In this document: positions 31,714-42,429 of the stretch, piece by piece
Numbering within the stretch: the first letter of the stretch is position 1
Layout of the letters: each line of letters begins with the position of its first letter
Source of the DNA: Asterella californica
Lineage: Eukaryota; Streptophyta; Marchantiopsida; Marchantiales; Aytoniaceae
Direction: 5' to 3'
Assembly: GCA_036924285.1 (NCBI GenBank)
Contig: JAYKYS010000023.1
Location: 496,001-560,000 of the forward strand
DNA: 64,000 nt
Notes under the pieces: model-generated
Seen by the model: the letters and a program-made list of their open reading frames with translations, nothing else
What the model was told of the DNA's origin: nothing
The model's database searches: none
Program-made: the position numbers and the translations under genes

Positions 31714-32690
31714 GTGTGTTGGATCTTGAATGTACTCACAGCTCCGGAACTAATGAGAAACAAAGCCAAATGGACTCGTGTGTATGACATAAAAAGAACA
31801 GAAAAGTTGAATCTTGATGAGCACATACGTAAAATCCTAGGCATGGATGATGTGCGACGTGTCTCAGCTAGAGCAAAATATGTTGAGAAGAAAACCGGTC
31901 AGTCTGAAGCTCCGGAACTCTCAAGGAAATCAAGACTATGTTCAGAATGGACGTTCGTTTTGTGGTGAAGGACACGGTTGATTTATGTAGAGAATTTTTC
32001 ACGCGGTGATCTCATAGTCCAATCCAAGATATACGTAAAGGTTCTTAACCATCCCAAGTTTGATTAGGCTCGTGTATTGTGGAATGTCTATTCTCGTGCA
32101 CTATTGATGCTTGAAAACATTTCAAGAGGGTTTTCCACTATCAAAAGTATTCATAACCAAGATGATGTCATCAGCAAGAATGTTACCTTGCGCATGCGTC
32201 TTTCTCAGAAAACTTGTAATGTACTCTTAGCTAGAGCTACTTCCAGGCTGATGCATATCCAACTCAGAAACCTGAGAAGACAAGTTGATGTCAGATCTCG
32301 TATGTTAGACGAAGATGGGATGCAAATCGAAAAGTGACTAGTGAAAAACTTGGACGCAAGCAACGATCTGATGTGAGGCCGAAAGAAGTGAAAGAGCTAG
32401 TTTTCAGATGGTGGACTGATCAAACTAGGATCTCTCCAGTCGCCAAGTATGTTTTGAAGAGGGAGGGTAATCATCCAATTCACACAACGAGCTGCACAAC
32501 AGGTAAGACAGGAGGGGGAATAATTTGCTTCCTTACGAATCCTGCAGTAGTGTTCCTGAGGTTGTTGGTGTTGCCGGACGATACGTCGAAGCTGCAGCTG
32601 AACTCCCATCAGTTTTCATGCTGTCACGAGCAACGTACCGGTGTTCCAAATTTGGTGTCAGAAGTATGACTTTCACTGGGTGAAATCGTA
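31714..32690 (+). pseudogene. Decayed unrecognised reading frames
   Basis: Three consecutive plus-strand frames (31714-31968, 32077-32337, 32334-32669) are rich in Arg, Lys and Leu and have amphipathic character ('SQKTCNVLLARATSRLMHI'), separated by stops or frameshifts. They may be pieces of one old gene or transposon protein. I recognise no family, and they may be chance. Confidence 0.25.
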
Positions 32691-33189
32691 AATTAGACCA
32701 GTTATCCCCGCAACTCGCGTGGACTCCTCAAAACCTACTTTGCACTTCTACCTTCTTGCTAGAACTTGGTGTCTTCAAGGATACCGACTTCCAACGGCCG
32801 TCATTTTCCGGGATAACTGGATCGAATTACATTCAAACCTTTAACGTCCTTGAATCCCTCCATGGGTTGAGAATGTTTCTACCGTTCCACACGGAAACTC
32901 AAAAGAGTGCAAAGGCCTAGTTAAACGTCGAGTATTTCTTATGTCCTACTCACCAAGAGGCAGAGGAACTCAGACTCAGATCCGCCTTTAACTAACCCAT
33001 CGATGACCTCGGCATTCGTTCCACCTAAAGCAAAGCAGCGGATGTACTGCTACTCACAATCTGGATCGAAGCACCACATGCTGTACCACGAGGAGGATTT
33101 ACACATGGTGGCACGGGGACTGAGGACACACAGCGTACTTATCTATGGTTTCCAACCATTCATCGTTACAAGCACTGCAATTCAGCCGC

Positions 33190-33425
33190 AGGTATCCTTG
33201 TGAGGAATTTCCTTGGAGGATCCGCAGGACTATCCTTGGGAACACTGAGTAGAAGCGAGCCCAATACGAATTTCCTTGGAGGATCTGCAGGAGTATCCTT
33301 GGGACACCGAGTAGAAGCGAGCCCTTCGGGTGATCCCAGGAGTATCCTTGTGAGGAATTTCCTTCGAGATCCGCAGTAGTATCCTTGGAAACTCTGAGTA
33401 GAAGCGAGCCCTTCGGGTGATAGTT
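33190..33425 (+). repeat. Three irregular tandem repeats of 70-90 bp
   Basis: 'AGTATCCTTG', 'GAATTTCCTT', 'GGATC(C/T)GCAG' and 'GAGTAGAAGCGAGCCC' recur in the same order three times, with the 'TTCGGGTGAT' tail in the last two. Confidence 0.8.
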
Positions 33426-33595
33426 CTGCTATTTTGAACAGGTTAGTGTGCACGTCAGTACCTGACCTTCTTGAGGATCGAGTCGAAAAGACTCCGTCCT
33501 CGAAGGTCGTGATTCGTTCGAAATCGTACCAGCCACTTTTCTCTAGTTACTCCAGTATTCACAAGAAAATATGTTTAATCCTACTTCCGTTACGT

Positions 33596-33672
33596 CGGTG
33601 GTGCCTCAGTGAAGAGACGTTCCAAAGATTGTGATAAGCCGCTGACTGTGTCCTGCACACGGTATTCTTTAG
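33596..33672 (-). pseudogene. Zinc-finger-like fragment, related to 49129-49203
   Basis: The minus strand encodes 'CRTQSAAYHNLWNVSSLRHH', and the plus strand at 49129-49203 encodes 'CTVCGTQLAAYHNLWNSSSL' followed by RRH. The pattern C-x2-C...S-S-L-R-x-H resembles a BED-type zinc finger as found in hAT transposases. Similarity between the two spans about 75 bases and stops abruptly. Confidence 0.35.
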
Positions 33673-34659
33673 TAAAAGGCGAAAGAATAGTTCGCTCTGG
33701 GCTGAACACACGGCTGACTGGTTTCCCTCACCGTGTCCAAAGCTCTTGTATTCCGCCTTCAAGTACTCACTTCTGCTTCGCTTATAGGTTTAAAGGTTCT
33801 GAAGCGTAGCAGGTATTGTAGATACGCGTCTGTCCGATAGAACTTGTATTCGACAAGTTAGTAACGTCGGAACACATCCTACATTTGAACCAGAATCAAC
33901 CACGGCTCAGACGGGAAACCATCTCTACCAGGGCTGGAATTCGCACGCAGTCCACTCGGATACGGAACTTATCCTCTCGGAGACCTACGTGGTGAACTGC
34001 ATACAAGGTATCCAACTTGGAAACGTAGCGCCAGAGAAAAGCATCCCGTCATCGGTGAGATTCAGTCGGCTGGAGTTGAACCAATGTCCCCCTTCGAGTA
34101 ATAACCGTGGGCTTTGCGAAGCGGGCATGACAGAACAGTCTCAACCTTGGAAGGAATGACGAGAGAGGTCTGTAGATTTCCGATTCTTCTTCTCATTTCC
34201 GCCTTCAGAAGTTTCCTCGACAAGCTACAACACCCTCCAGAGAACCCTGATGTGTGGTGTATAAAATTGCAATTAATCTTTCTTTCGTGGCAAGTTCCAT
34301 ATGGGATCACTTCAATCTTACATCACTCCAGGGTGCAAGTGTTTAATTTATATCCACTATGTACCTTGGAAACGATTAGCAGGCTCAGCGTTAGTAATTA
34401 TGATCACTAGAAGGAACAAACATATGCTGAACTCCACTCTGCGCTCTCGACGAGTTCGTGAGTGTGGAAAACTCGGGTACCCAACTCGAGTCCTCCTTCA
34501 GAGTTCAATGTTCGAAGCAGACTTGTGGCACCGGTAGATTCTCCTCTTCTTGGCGAAGAAGACGAGTTCAACCACATCGATGCGCAGTGGAGGATTCACA
34601 CTGCTCTCGGGAGACAGAGAACACTTGCTTCTTGGTTTCATTGGATTTCCCTGGAGGGA

Positions 34660-34857
34660 AGGGCTACGCTGGTCTAGGAGGTAGTGCAATACCAAGGGGA
34701 CACTCGTGAGTCCGAGGTAGCAAGCTACTCCATTCGACTCACACACGTGAGAGAAATTAGATTATTATCGTGAAGGTCGATGACCCTTGTATCATATACT
34801 AAACTGTAAAAAACAGATACAACACTTGATCTTAGCCATACGGCCGAGAAAGATAAT
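34660..34857 (-). pseudogene. U2 snRNA-like sequence, copy 2 (full length)
   Basis: The minus strand has 'CTTTCTCGGCC', then 'GGCTAAGATCAAGTGTTG', a 'GGTCATCGACC' stem like U2 stem IIb, and 'GGTATTGCACTACCTCCTAG' at the 3' end. The length, about 198 nt, fits plant U2. The branch-point pairing element is changed (GTTGTA for GTAGTA) and the expected Sm site is weak (TAATTTCTCT). A TATATAG lies about 31-37 bases upstream and the shared block 'GATGAGGTTCACA' just beyond it. Likely a pseudogene or variant gene. Confidence 0.8.
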
Positions 34858-34879
34858 CCTTCGAATGCGCATAGAGGAC

Positions 34880-34905
34880 TATATAACTTCATGTGAACCT
34901 CATCT
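34880..34905 (-). promoter_or_regulatory. Upstream element block of U2-like copy 2
   Basis: Minus-strand 'GATGAGGTTCACATGAAG' followed by 'TTATATAG'. The same pair of blocks precedes copies 1 (28205-28235) and 3 (38980-39008). It takes the place of the plant snRNA USE plus TATA, although it does not match the angiosperm USE RTCCCACATCG well in this orientation. Confidence 0.35.
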
Positions 34906-35271
34906 GGAGCTGCATGGCTTATGGGTTTATGAACTAATAAACTGTTGAGATGTTTTCGCTTCGATCATCGACAACCCAGAGAGTCTTGTGAAATGTAAAT
35001 GGGAAGATGATGACTGTGCTTATGCGTGGGGCCTTTGAATCTGTCAAGCTCAGGAAAGAGGAAGAAAGTAGTAAGATTCTTTCGTCAGTTCAAGCAAACC
35101 GGTTTGTAAAGCAGGATGCACAGAGAATCCTCACGTAGTCCGTCAACCCTGAAACTACAGCTAGATGGAGGTAGGAGGACGAGATAATGATAGAACAGTA
35201 TAGGGTAATCTCTTGCTCTGACTTGACAAGCGAGCCTTGAACACTACTTGTTGACTCGAATCTGAACAAAT

Positions 35272-35489
35272 CATCGACCATCGAGAACAGAATTTTCCTC
35301 AATACATTCCTCGAGAAGATCAACTTGCAGACAGGTGCTGACGTGCACACTACCTGTCTAGAGTACCAACGCATGTGTAGATTTAGATTTGTCATCGAAG
35401 TGCCCTATTACGCTCGATGATACAGTTTTTGTGATGAAGAAATGGTGGAGGAGTTCTAGAGGTTTGAAGAGTCTCGATATCACGTTGTC
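35272..35489 (+). repeat. Dispersed repeat, copy 1 (about 215 bp)
   Basis: Aligns with 47344-47559 on the same strand: shared 'TCGAGAACA', 'ATTCCTCGAGAA', 'GTGCTGA', 'AACACTACCTGT'-like and 'AGATTTAGATTTGTCATC' blocks, with a 'GATGATACAGTTTTTGTG' block and a similar end. No coding content was seen. Possibly a non-autonomous element or LTR part. Confidence 0.75.
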
Positions 35490-35604
35490 GGAAACAGTTC
35501 CGTAGTGAGAATACTATTACTCAGATATGGGCGGGTGAGCGAGAGGAAAAACCGAGAATTCTGCTTGTTCAAAAATTTGCATTCCAGAATCCTCTCGGTA
35601 TTGA

Positions 35605-35809
35605 AAATATCAAATAATACTAACTCCGGAAAAGTCGCGGGTAACAAGTTACAAAAACAAAAATTGACCGTTCGTTTCTAGTCAACATTCAGCGAATTCT
35701 TGCTGATCTTACCGTCCGAATATTGACTAGAAATGAACGAAGGTCTCTTTTTGTTTTTGTATCTTGTTACTCGTGACTTTTCCGAAGTTAGTATTATTTG
35801 ATATTTTTA
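35605..35809. repeat. Fold-back (MITE-like) element, 90-bp arms
   Basis: The left arm 35605-35691 and right arm 35719-35809 are reverse complements with a few mismatches: both hold ATATCAAATAATACTAACT, then CGGAAAAGTC, GTAACAAG and TACAAAAACAAAAA, and end in TTTCTAGTCAA. The 27-base spacer is unique. No protein is coded. The size and shape fit a MITE or fold-back transposon, but no flanking target duplication is evident. Confidence 0.85.
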
Positions 35810-36544
35810 GATCACACACATCTAGAGAATTCTTGCCTCCTCACTTTTAAGTGAGAAAGAGCCGTCCTAGGATAAGGTGATGAGATGAGTTGAGCCGGCA
35901 TAGGTATGAGTTCAGTCTCTGCGCTATGCAGTATACTATGTAGCAGTGCTCGGCAGCAGCACTTTGTGAGATTCAAACTTGATGCATGTTTGGCAGTCGA
36001 CTTCTTTCTCGTTTTTCTTTTACTTATGTTTTTTGTGCATGTTGCTTCAAGTACGATTAGTGTGCATTTTGACTATTCTTATTCACTTTCTTCTTGTATC
36101 ATACCGTGTTCAAGAGAGGAATGTGACAAACAAAGCGATTACAAACTGAGACTACATGGAATATAGCTAAAACATAGACTTCTCGTGGAGTTTATTGTGG
36201 TCCATTTGACTACAAATTTATTGTTTCTTTTGTTTTCAAGTCAAGCTGACGATAAATTCTCACGGTATCAATTCTTTTTAGAATCTGAATATCTGGACTA
36301 CGGCTACCCGTATGAGTAGGCTATATGAACTTTACATCACTTCGGACTGACGGTAGATTCACGAGACATGCATTGATTCTTTTTTGGAATATAGTTGAGC
36401 GAGAAAAAAACAACGAGCAGTGAATTTCTTTTGGCTTCTGCGACGAACTTTCTGTTCCACAATTTGGGAGAACATGAGACTAGGAATCTCCATGTTTCAG
36501 CAGACTTCTGAATATGATCTCGAATTTTATTTTTTTTTTATCTG

Positions 36545-36965
36545 AATCTGCACTGGCTAATGTATTTCTCCTATATTAGTTTCTTGTTGCGCTTATAGTG
36601 AATATTCTGTTTTCATTTTCATTTGTAGTTTCTCATAAGCTTTTGAAAACACATACATGCAACTTAACTTCTTAAGTTCAGTGTTAATTCAGCATTGTGG
36701 TGAACGTTTTATCTTTACGTAGCTTCAAGTAGTGAATGTTGGACCTTTCTGTACCTTTATCTTCTTGTTTCTATAGAATTGAGAATGTGATCATTTGAGT
36801 ATACATTGGTAATGTACTTCTTATCTAGTTGCTCTTATAGATGTATTTTTATTTTTAATTTGATTTCCAGTTTCTAAGAAGCTTAGGAGTAAGTACATAC
36901 GTACTTTTCACTATCAATTTGGTACTATGATGAACGTTGTATCTTTATGTAGCTTTAGATACCTT
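36545..36965 (+). repeat. Imperfect tandem duplication of about 190-250 bp
   Basis: The succession 'TAATGTA(T/C)TTCT', 'TTTCTNANAAGCTT', 'TGATGAACGTT(T/G)TATCTTTA' and '(C/T)GTAGCTT' occurs at 36556-36730 and again at 36810-36955. It lies just 5' of the hAT remnant and may be part of that element's subterminal region. Confidence 0.55.
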
Positions 36966-37139
36966 TACATAGCTTCTTTTTGTAACTCTTGATAGTCGTA
37001 ACACTTCTTATAGTGAGTCTTAACATTTGCAAAGTGAATGTTAGTTTAGAGAGTAGTAGTCTAAGAGATGCCTCGAGAGAGAAAACTTTTGCAAACAAGT
37101 GACCATGTTGTTCGAGAGAGTTTCTGGTCCGAAAAAGGA

Positions 37140-38050
37140 TTTATGAGACAAAAAAAGGGGGACTGATGTAACGGGTGTTAGTTCTTCCGAATCTGTTCAA
37201 GAAGGATGTATTCATAAAGATAAGGCGGATTCAGTTGGAGTAAAGAGAAAGAAGTAGAAAGATTCTTGGACTATAGATTATCCATGGGCAGAATTTGATC
37301 TTGTGCAAGCGCGGATCTTTTGCAAGATTTGCAGAGAGATGAAAGGAGAAAGTAAATTTGCTGCAGACGGGATGTTAATGTCAAGACCAATGCCTTGTCT
37401 GATCATGCTGGTACTAAAGAACACATTAAACTAGTATATGATGCAAGGTAGAGAAGCTATGCAGAAGTATATAGCTTCTGCTAATAAGAGTTGTGATGTT
37501 GCTGTTCTTACTTTATTCAGAGCTGCCTACTTCATCGACTGTGTGTATATGTTTGACTGAGAGGTTTGAGAATAATACTGTTCTCAGTGCTTTTAAAATT
37601 TTTAGTCTTCAACATATGCTACAATCTCTCTCTGGAATGCAAAGTTGGAGATTCAGAGAGATGGATCAGTTGTGTGCGTTTTATGATAAGTCAATAGGTG
37701 AGTATGGTCCACTACCTGATGCTTTGGCAGTGTTTGTCGAATTCTGTGCATTTAAGATACAATGCATGGTGGAGTGACAGAATAGAGGGTTTCACGAGGT
37801 TTGGCAGTTATTGAGTATAAATCCGATTTATTGTGAGAAGTTTGCTAACTTATTAGTCTTAGTAGACATCGCCATAGTATAGTTCATCTCTACTGCCGTT
37901 TGCGAGAGAGCTTTTTCTATTCAAAATATTAGAAAGACTAAGCATCAAAATGATTGACAGACTAGAAATCTAGCAGCATAGATGAGAGTGGCACTTGAAA
38001 GACATGAAGAGTACTTTGATGATTTGTTAATTGGCGTCACTCATCTTTGA
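37140..38050 (+). pseudogene. hAT transposase remnant (ZNF862-like)
   Basis: Read across frames: 'PWAEFDLVQARIFCKICREM' (W-x..C-x2-C), then 'DHAGTKEHIKL' (H-x5-H), a BED/TTF-type zinc finger. Further on are 'SDVAVL'-like linker sequence and 'DQLCAFYDKSIGEYG' (37493-37777). At 37850-38040 'FISTAVCERAFSIQNIRK' and 'MRVALERHEEYFDDLL' match the C-terminal hAT dimerisation domain of the ZNF862-like group. The central catalytic part is missing and there are several stops and frameshifts. Terminal inverted repeats were not found. Confidence 0.7.
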
Positions 38051-38777
38051 AAGACTTCAGGTCACTTTAGATATCTTTACGTACAACCAAAAGTTCATTT
38101 GTCTAAGTTTAGTTTATCTTCTATGATTGACAGTAACGGTGTAGAGCAATGATCTTTGTGTTTATTTGATTTTCTTTGAGGGTTTGTTTGGATTCATTTC
38201 TTTTGTAGGATAATTCTTTATGTTGCGTTAATAGAAGCTAGTTTTTGTTTGCTTGTAAATGTTGTTATTTTTTTTGTAGGATTATCTTCGTGTTGTGTTG
38301 TCATAGCACAGCGAGATGGGATCTCTAACCTCCAAGTGGGGAGGTCTTGCAGTTTCAATCTCCGATGGAGAGTAATGACATGTTTTGAAGTCATCAATAG
38401 ATATCTTTTAAAAGTAAGCAGGACATACAGTTTTATCTTTTGTGAAATTCTACTTTTTAATAAATGGAGTTAGATGATAGAGAGGTAAAAAGAAATTTGG
38501 CCACTTTTTTAAGCAAAAGAATGTTCCTCTTTACGCAGAATCAGAAATGATGTTGTCTTCTATGATGAACATGCAGAAATGTTCTCCTAAAAGTTTTGCA
38601 GTATCAGGAAAACATCCGCTTGCGAAGTCAAAATTTCAGATATGTACCGATAAAAACAAAAATTTACCATTTTGAGTCACGAAAGATACGAAATTTTTTG
38701 ATCTTCACTAAAATCTTACCCAAGCACTGCACTGAACACTTGCTTCTTGGGTTCACTGAGTCTCTCGCGAGAGGAGG
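38051..38777. other. Non-coding stretch, nothing recognised
   Basis: It may include the 3' flank of the hAT remnant and the downstream flank shared by the U2-like copies ('GAACACTTGCTTCTTGGGTTC' near 38735). Confidence 0.4.
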
Positions 38778-38961
38778 ATGGGTTACACTGGTCTAGGGGG
38801 TAGTGCAATACCAAGGCACATTGGAGAGTCCAAAGTAGCAAGCTACCCCAGTGGACCTCGCACTCTTGAGAGAAACTAGATATCATGAGGGTCGATGACT
38901 CTCTTATCAGATATCAAACAGATACTACACTTGATGCTATCCAAAAGTCCGAGAAAGGTAT
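38778..38961 (-). pseudogene. U2 snRNA-like sequence, copy 3
   Basis: Minus strand 'ATACCTTTCTCGGACTTTTG' then 'ATCAAGTGTAGTATCTGTTT': the branch-point pairing segment GTAGTA is intact, but about ten bases of stem-loop IIa are missing. A 'GTCATCGACCCTCATG' stretch and the end 'GGTATTGCACTACCCCCTAG' are kept. AATATAAGG lies about 25 bases upstream, with the shared block 'AATGAGGTTCATC' beyond. The loss in stem IIa argues for a pseudogene. Confidence 0.78.
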
Positions 38962-39050
38962 GCTTACTCCCATGTAGATAGTACCTTATATTCCTCGATG
39001 AACCTCATTTGCTTCTGCACGTTATTATTAAATATCACTAGAAGGTAACA

Positions 39051-39420
39051 TGTAAAATTTATGGAAGGTAAAAGAACAAAAGAAAAAATGAAGAGGTGAC
39101 TTGTGATATGACTTTGATGAGAGGTACTATGACAGCTGTTAAATAAGTCATTTGAGGTGACAACAATTATGTACTAGTAGCATATTAATCCACATTCTTT
39201 GTAGAGTAGTATGAGTCGAGGTCCTTTCTGTTTGTCTCAGTTCTGAAGTCTAAGTAAAGCTGTGTACATTTCATCTCAGAATATTTTTGTTAAGTTCTCA
39301 CTCTGATTAGTTTTAACAGACTGACCTGTTCTCAGTTCTAACAGGCTGTTAGTATTCTGTTGTGGGAGGTAAAGTTCCATATTATGAGAAACTTGGAGTA
39401 CAGTTTTTAGTTTTGTTACA
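39051..39420 (+). repeat. 5' LTR of copia VI (family D, 370 bp)
   Basis: It begins TGTAAAATTTATGG and ends TTTTGTTACA directly before the primer site. It aligns along its whole length with the minus-strand LTR at 50081-50453, which defines both ends. Confidence 0.85.
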
Positions 39421-39432
39421 TGGTATCAGAGC
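39421..39432 (+). other. Primer binding site of copia VI
   Basis: TGGTATCAGAGC immediately follows the LTR end, the initiator tRNA-Met type. Confidence 0.85.
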
Positions 39433-39524
39433 TCAGGTTGCTCAAGCTAAGGGTTTAAGATTCTGATAATCTGGTATTTAGTTTCTGAGGTTTCTAGATT
39501 CATCTTTTCAGCAAGATAGCAACT

Positions 39525-40340
39525 ATGGCTACTGCTGTCAGTGAGTTTGGTTTGAATGAGAGCACTAGACTTTCTGGTCTTAACAATTACAGTTTCTGGA
39601 AACTGATCATGAAAGCCATTGTGAGTGAAAAGGATATATGGGGTGTGGTTTATGGAGAAGAGAAGCTTGCTCCATTTTATGATGAGAGTTCTCTTAAAAC
39701 TCTAAGATTCATTACGAAGCAAACTAGAGCATTATCCACTATTCTGCTTGTTGTGAAGGATAGTATCATACTTATTATTGAGACTTGTGATACAAGAAGA
39801 GAAACTTGGGAGAAGCTAGCTATCAGATATGATAATGTGAGCAGAAATAGAATAGCAAAGTTGAAGAATGATTTACACTCTATCAAGATGGTAAAGGATG
39901 AGAAGTGCAGATATCTATGAGCATCTTGAGAAGATAGATGATATTTATGTCCATCTAACCAGAGCAGGAGAGACATATGATGATAAAGATCTGGTTTCTA
40001 TAACTTTGAGTAGTGTTAGTATTCCATATTTTCATTTTGTTTTTGGTATCAACAGAAGAGAGAGTATGCCAACTTATGAGGAGTTGTGAAGTTTACTACA
40101 TGACGAAGAGCAGCTGACCAGAAAGTGTTTTCCTCAGAAAAATCAAGGAATTGCTTTTATAATGACGACTTACAAAAAAAGAGAGCAGCAATCTCAGAAA
40201 CATGGGTCTTCCTACCCAGGAAATCAAGGCACAACTTTCTACTCATTTTGTAAGAAGAAAGGTCACAAGATTGGAGAGTGTAGAAAGAAATTGTGAACTT
40301 TCTTTTCCCGTGAAAAGAAAGGTCACAAGATTGAAGATTG
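39525..40340 (+). pseudogene. Copia VI gag
   Basis: The ATG at 39525 opens 'MATAVSEFGLNESTRLSGLN' followed by 'NYSFWKLIMKAI', the usual start of a plant copia gag (capsid, UBN2-like). The first frame ends at 39920 and the protein goes on in another frame from 39898, a one-base shift. A degraded zinc knuckle ('FCKKKGHKIGEC', first Cys changed to Tyr) lies near 40250. The sequence leaves copia homology at about 40340, so protease, integrase and RT are absent. Confidence 0.8.
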
Positions 40341-40449
40341 ATATTTTAGTGCACCTACCGCCTTATTGCGTCAGCGAAAGCTTTTGCTCAGTAGGTCACG
40401 AAACTCACAACGCTAACCTACAAATCACAATCACAAGTTAGCGTCCATG

Positions 40450-41484
40450 CACCACTTACCTTAACTCTGTTTGATCCGGACCGGAGCCGGATCGTCTCAC
40501 CTAATCATCAAGCTCATCACTCCTTAACTCTTCCGGTCTAAGTCGATCCCAAAACATGAGCAAGTCACAAGATGACTTGGGGAGAACTTCCCATAAAGTG
40601 TAGGGTCTTAAATGGTACCTCCACACACCTAGCAGTCCAAGCGTCCGTGATGTCCATTTGGGTCTAGGCTACCGAATGATAGTCTAACCCGCCGTCTCGT
40701 TCCCTAGTCTTGCTCCAGTCCTTAGATTGTTCTTAAGTCTAGACGTCCAAGTCTAGACCGGAACGTGCTTTGGAACCGGCCAAGCCATCACCTTATGTCC
40801 GCAGAGTTCACCCGCCGAACCCTAGGGTTGGGTGACTCGTCCTAGCTCACCCAAGCATCGAGTCTCTCGTATATACTTCTAGGGGTCGGCGGTCCCGCCT
40901 TCCATTTTGGTCATTGAAAATTATACCACAACCCGATCATGAGATCGGTCATAATTCTTAGCTCGGAGATCAGTTTGATGAGTTCTGCATATCATATCAT
41001 ATCATATCTCGCCGGAGTCCTTTCCAATGATACCTTACTTGTTTCGAGATCTTATGTGGAACTCCGTCCACGACCTAGAACGTCGTTGGAGCTCCAACAC
41101 TTAGTTATTTTTCAAGAACTTGTGATCCATACCCAAACTCGAACCTTGTGGTTCATACTAGCATCTGAACCACGATTCGCATGTGTCTCAGATCCTCGTC
41201 TCGGTCTCGCATCTCAGACCCACATCTCAAACTTATGTTTCGATCTGTTTCTAGACTTGTTTCCTTAGGTCAGCATTCGTCTAGGGTCGTCTTGGGGTAG
41301 ACCCTTATGTCCTAACCCAGTGTTCCAACCTTGGTTCAAAGAACCACTTAGGGTTCATCTGATCCTAACTTCCCTGTCCAGCCATTAAGTCCTACTCGTA
41401 GCATTCACAACCTAGCGCAAGTCCACTAGGGTTCTATTGTTCACGTTTGCGTTTGATCTTGAGACTAAGGGATCACGACATTCA
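40450..41484 (-). repeat. 3' LTR of chromovirus III (family C), lower edge uncertain
   Basis: The minus strand after the purine tract (41496-41485) begins TGAATGTCGTGATCCC, the same TGAATGTCG start as family B. The other end was not identified; the region to about 40450 has no coding content and is taken as LTR. A short run of ATATC repeats sits at 40988-41008. Confidence 0.5.
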
Positions 41485-42264
41485 CCTCCCCTTTGGAGGT
41501 TGATGCCCTTATCAACAATGATGTTTTAGTTAACGCCAAGTTCAAAAATGGGTAGCCAACCTCTTGGCGTTAGAATTGTGTTTTGGTAGCTAACCCGCAA
41601 TTCTTTTCTTGGCTTGAATCTTAAGTTGTCACAAGAACAATTAGAAAATTCCAACTAGTCTAGGAGAAAACCTTATCTTTTTTGCCACTCCTAAACAAAA
41701 CTAGTTGACAATTTCTAAACATTATACTTAAGATTCTAACTTGCTAACTTATAAGTATTCAAAGCTACTTACGAGGTTTGCCAAAGCTCACTTTCTCCTC
41801 GCAACTTGATTTGACTTAGACGTGCGATTAAGTTTACTTTGCAGTTAGACAACCGCAATGCAAGATCACTCCAAGTCCCAAGACAAGTACAAACTTCATA
41901 CTTGTTTTGCTAATGCTACGATAAACCTTAGTCTTGATTTAGATGCTTATCCAAACCAGCTCGCTTCCTTTGAGTGTGCTTTGTTCCTCCTCTTGACAAC
42001 ATCCTAGGCATCTGATCAGAACTAGTCATAGCCATGCACTACCAATACACTTAGACAAATTTCAAGAAATAAAATCTTTATTTCCACAAAATACAAGACA
42101 AAGCTACAAAGTCCATCCGTTCAAGTCACCTCAAGTTGCTACTCGTATGGTTTGTCATTCCTTCACTCCTCGTTAGAAGGACATGTCCTCATCTTGCTAA
42201 CGCTCTTGTTGTCCTTGTCGGTGTTTGAAGAGGTCCAATTCTTCGCTTGCATGTGCTAAATCTT

Positions 42265-42386
42265 CCTATGGCATCCAAGTTGCTTCCTTCAAATGGTATT
42301 CACTCCACTTGACCAAGTACTCCATCCGGTTGGATTTGCGCCGTGATCACAAAATGGTCTCTACCTCGTATTCTATTTCACCTTGC
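42265..42386 (-). pseudogene. Chromovirus III chromodomain
   Basis: The minus-strand frame reads 'EIEYEVETIL', then a TGA, then 'SRRKSNRMEYLVKWSEY' and 'HLKEATWMP', a TAG, then 'EDLAHASEELDLFKH'. It has the aromatic residues expected for a methyl-lysine pocket (Y, W, Y). In chromoviruses this domain is thought to steer integration towards particular chromatin. The two stops make this copy inactive. Confidence 0.8.
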
Positions 42387-42429
42387 ATGACACCAGGTTG
42401 AGGTATGAGAACTTGCTTGTGCTCCGGCC

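Noticed and set aside
34062..34140. Possible minus-strand tRNA suggested by 'GGTTCAACTCC'
   Set aside because: No A box or pairing acceptor stem could be found upstream.
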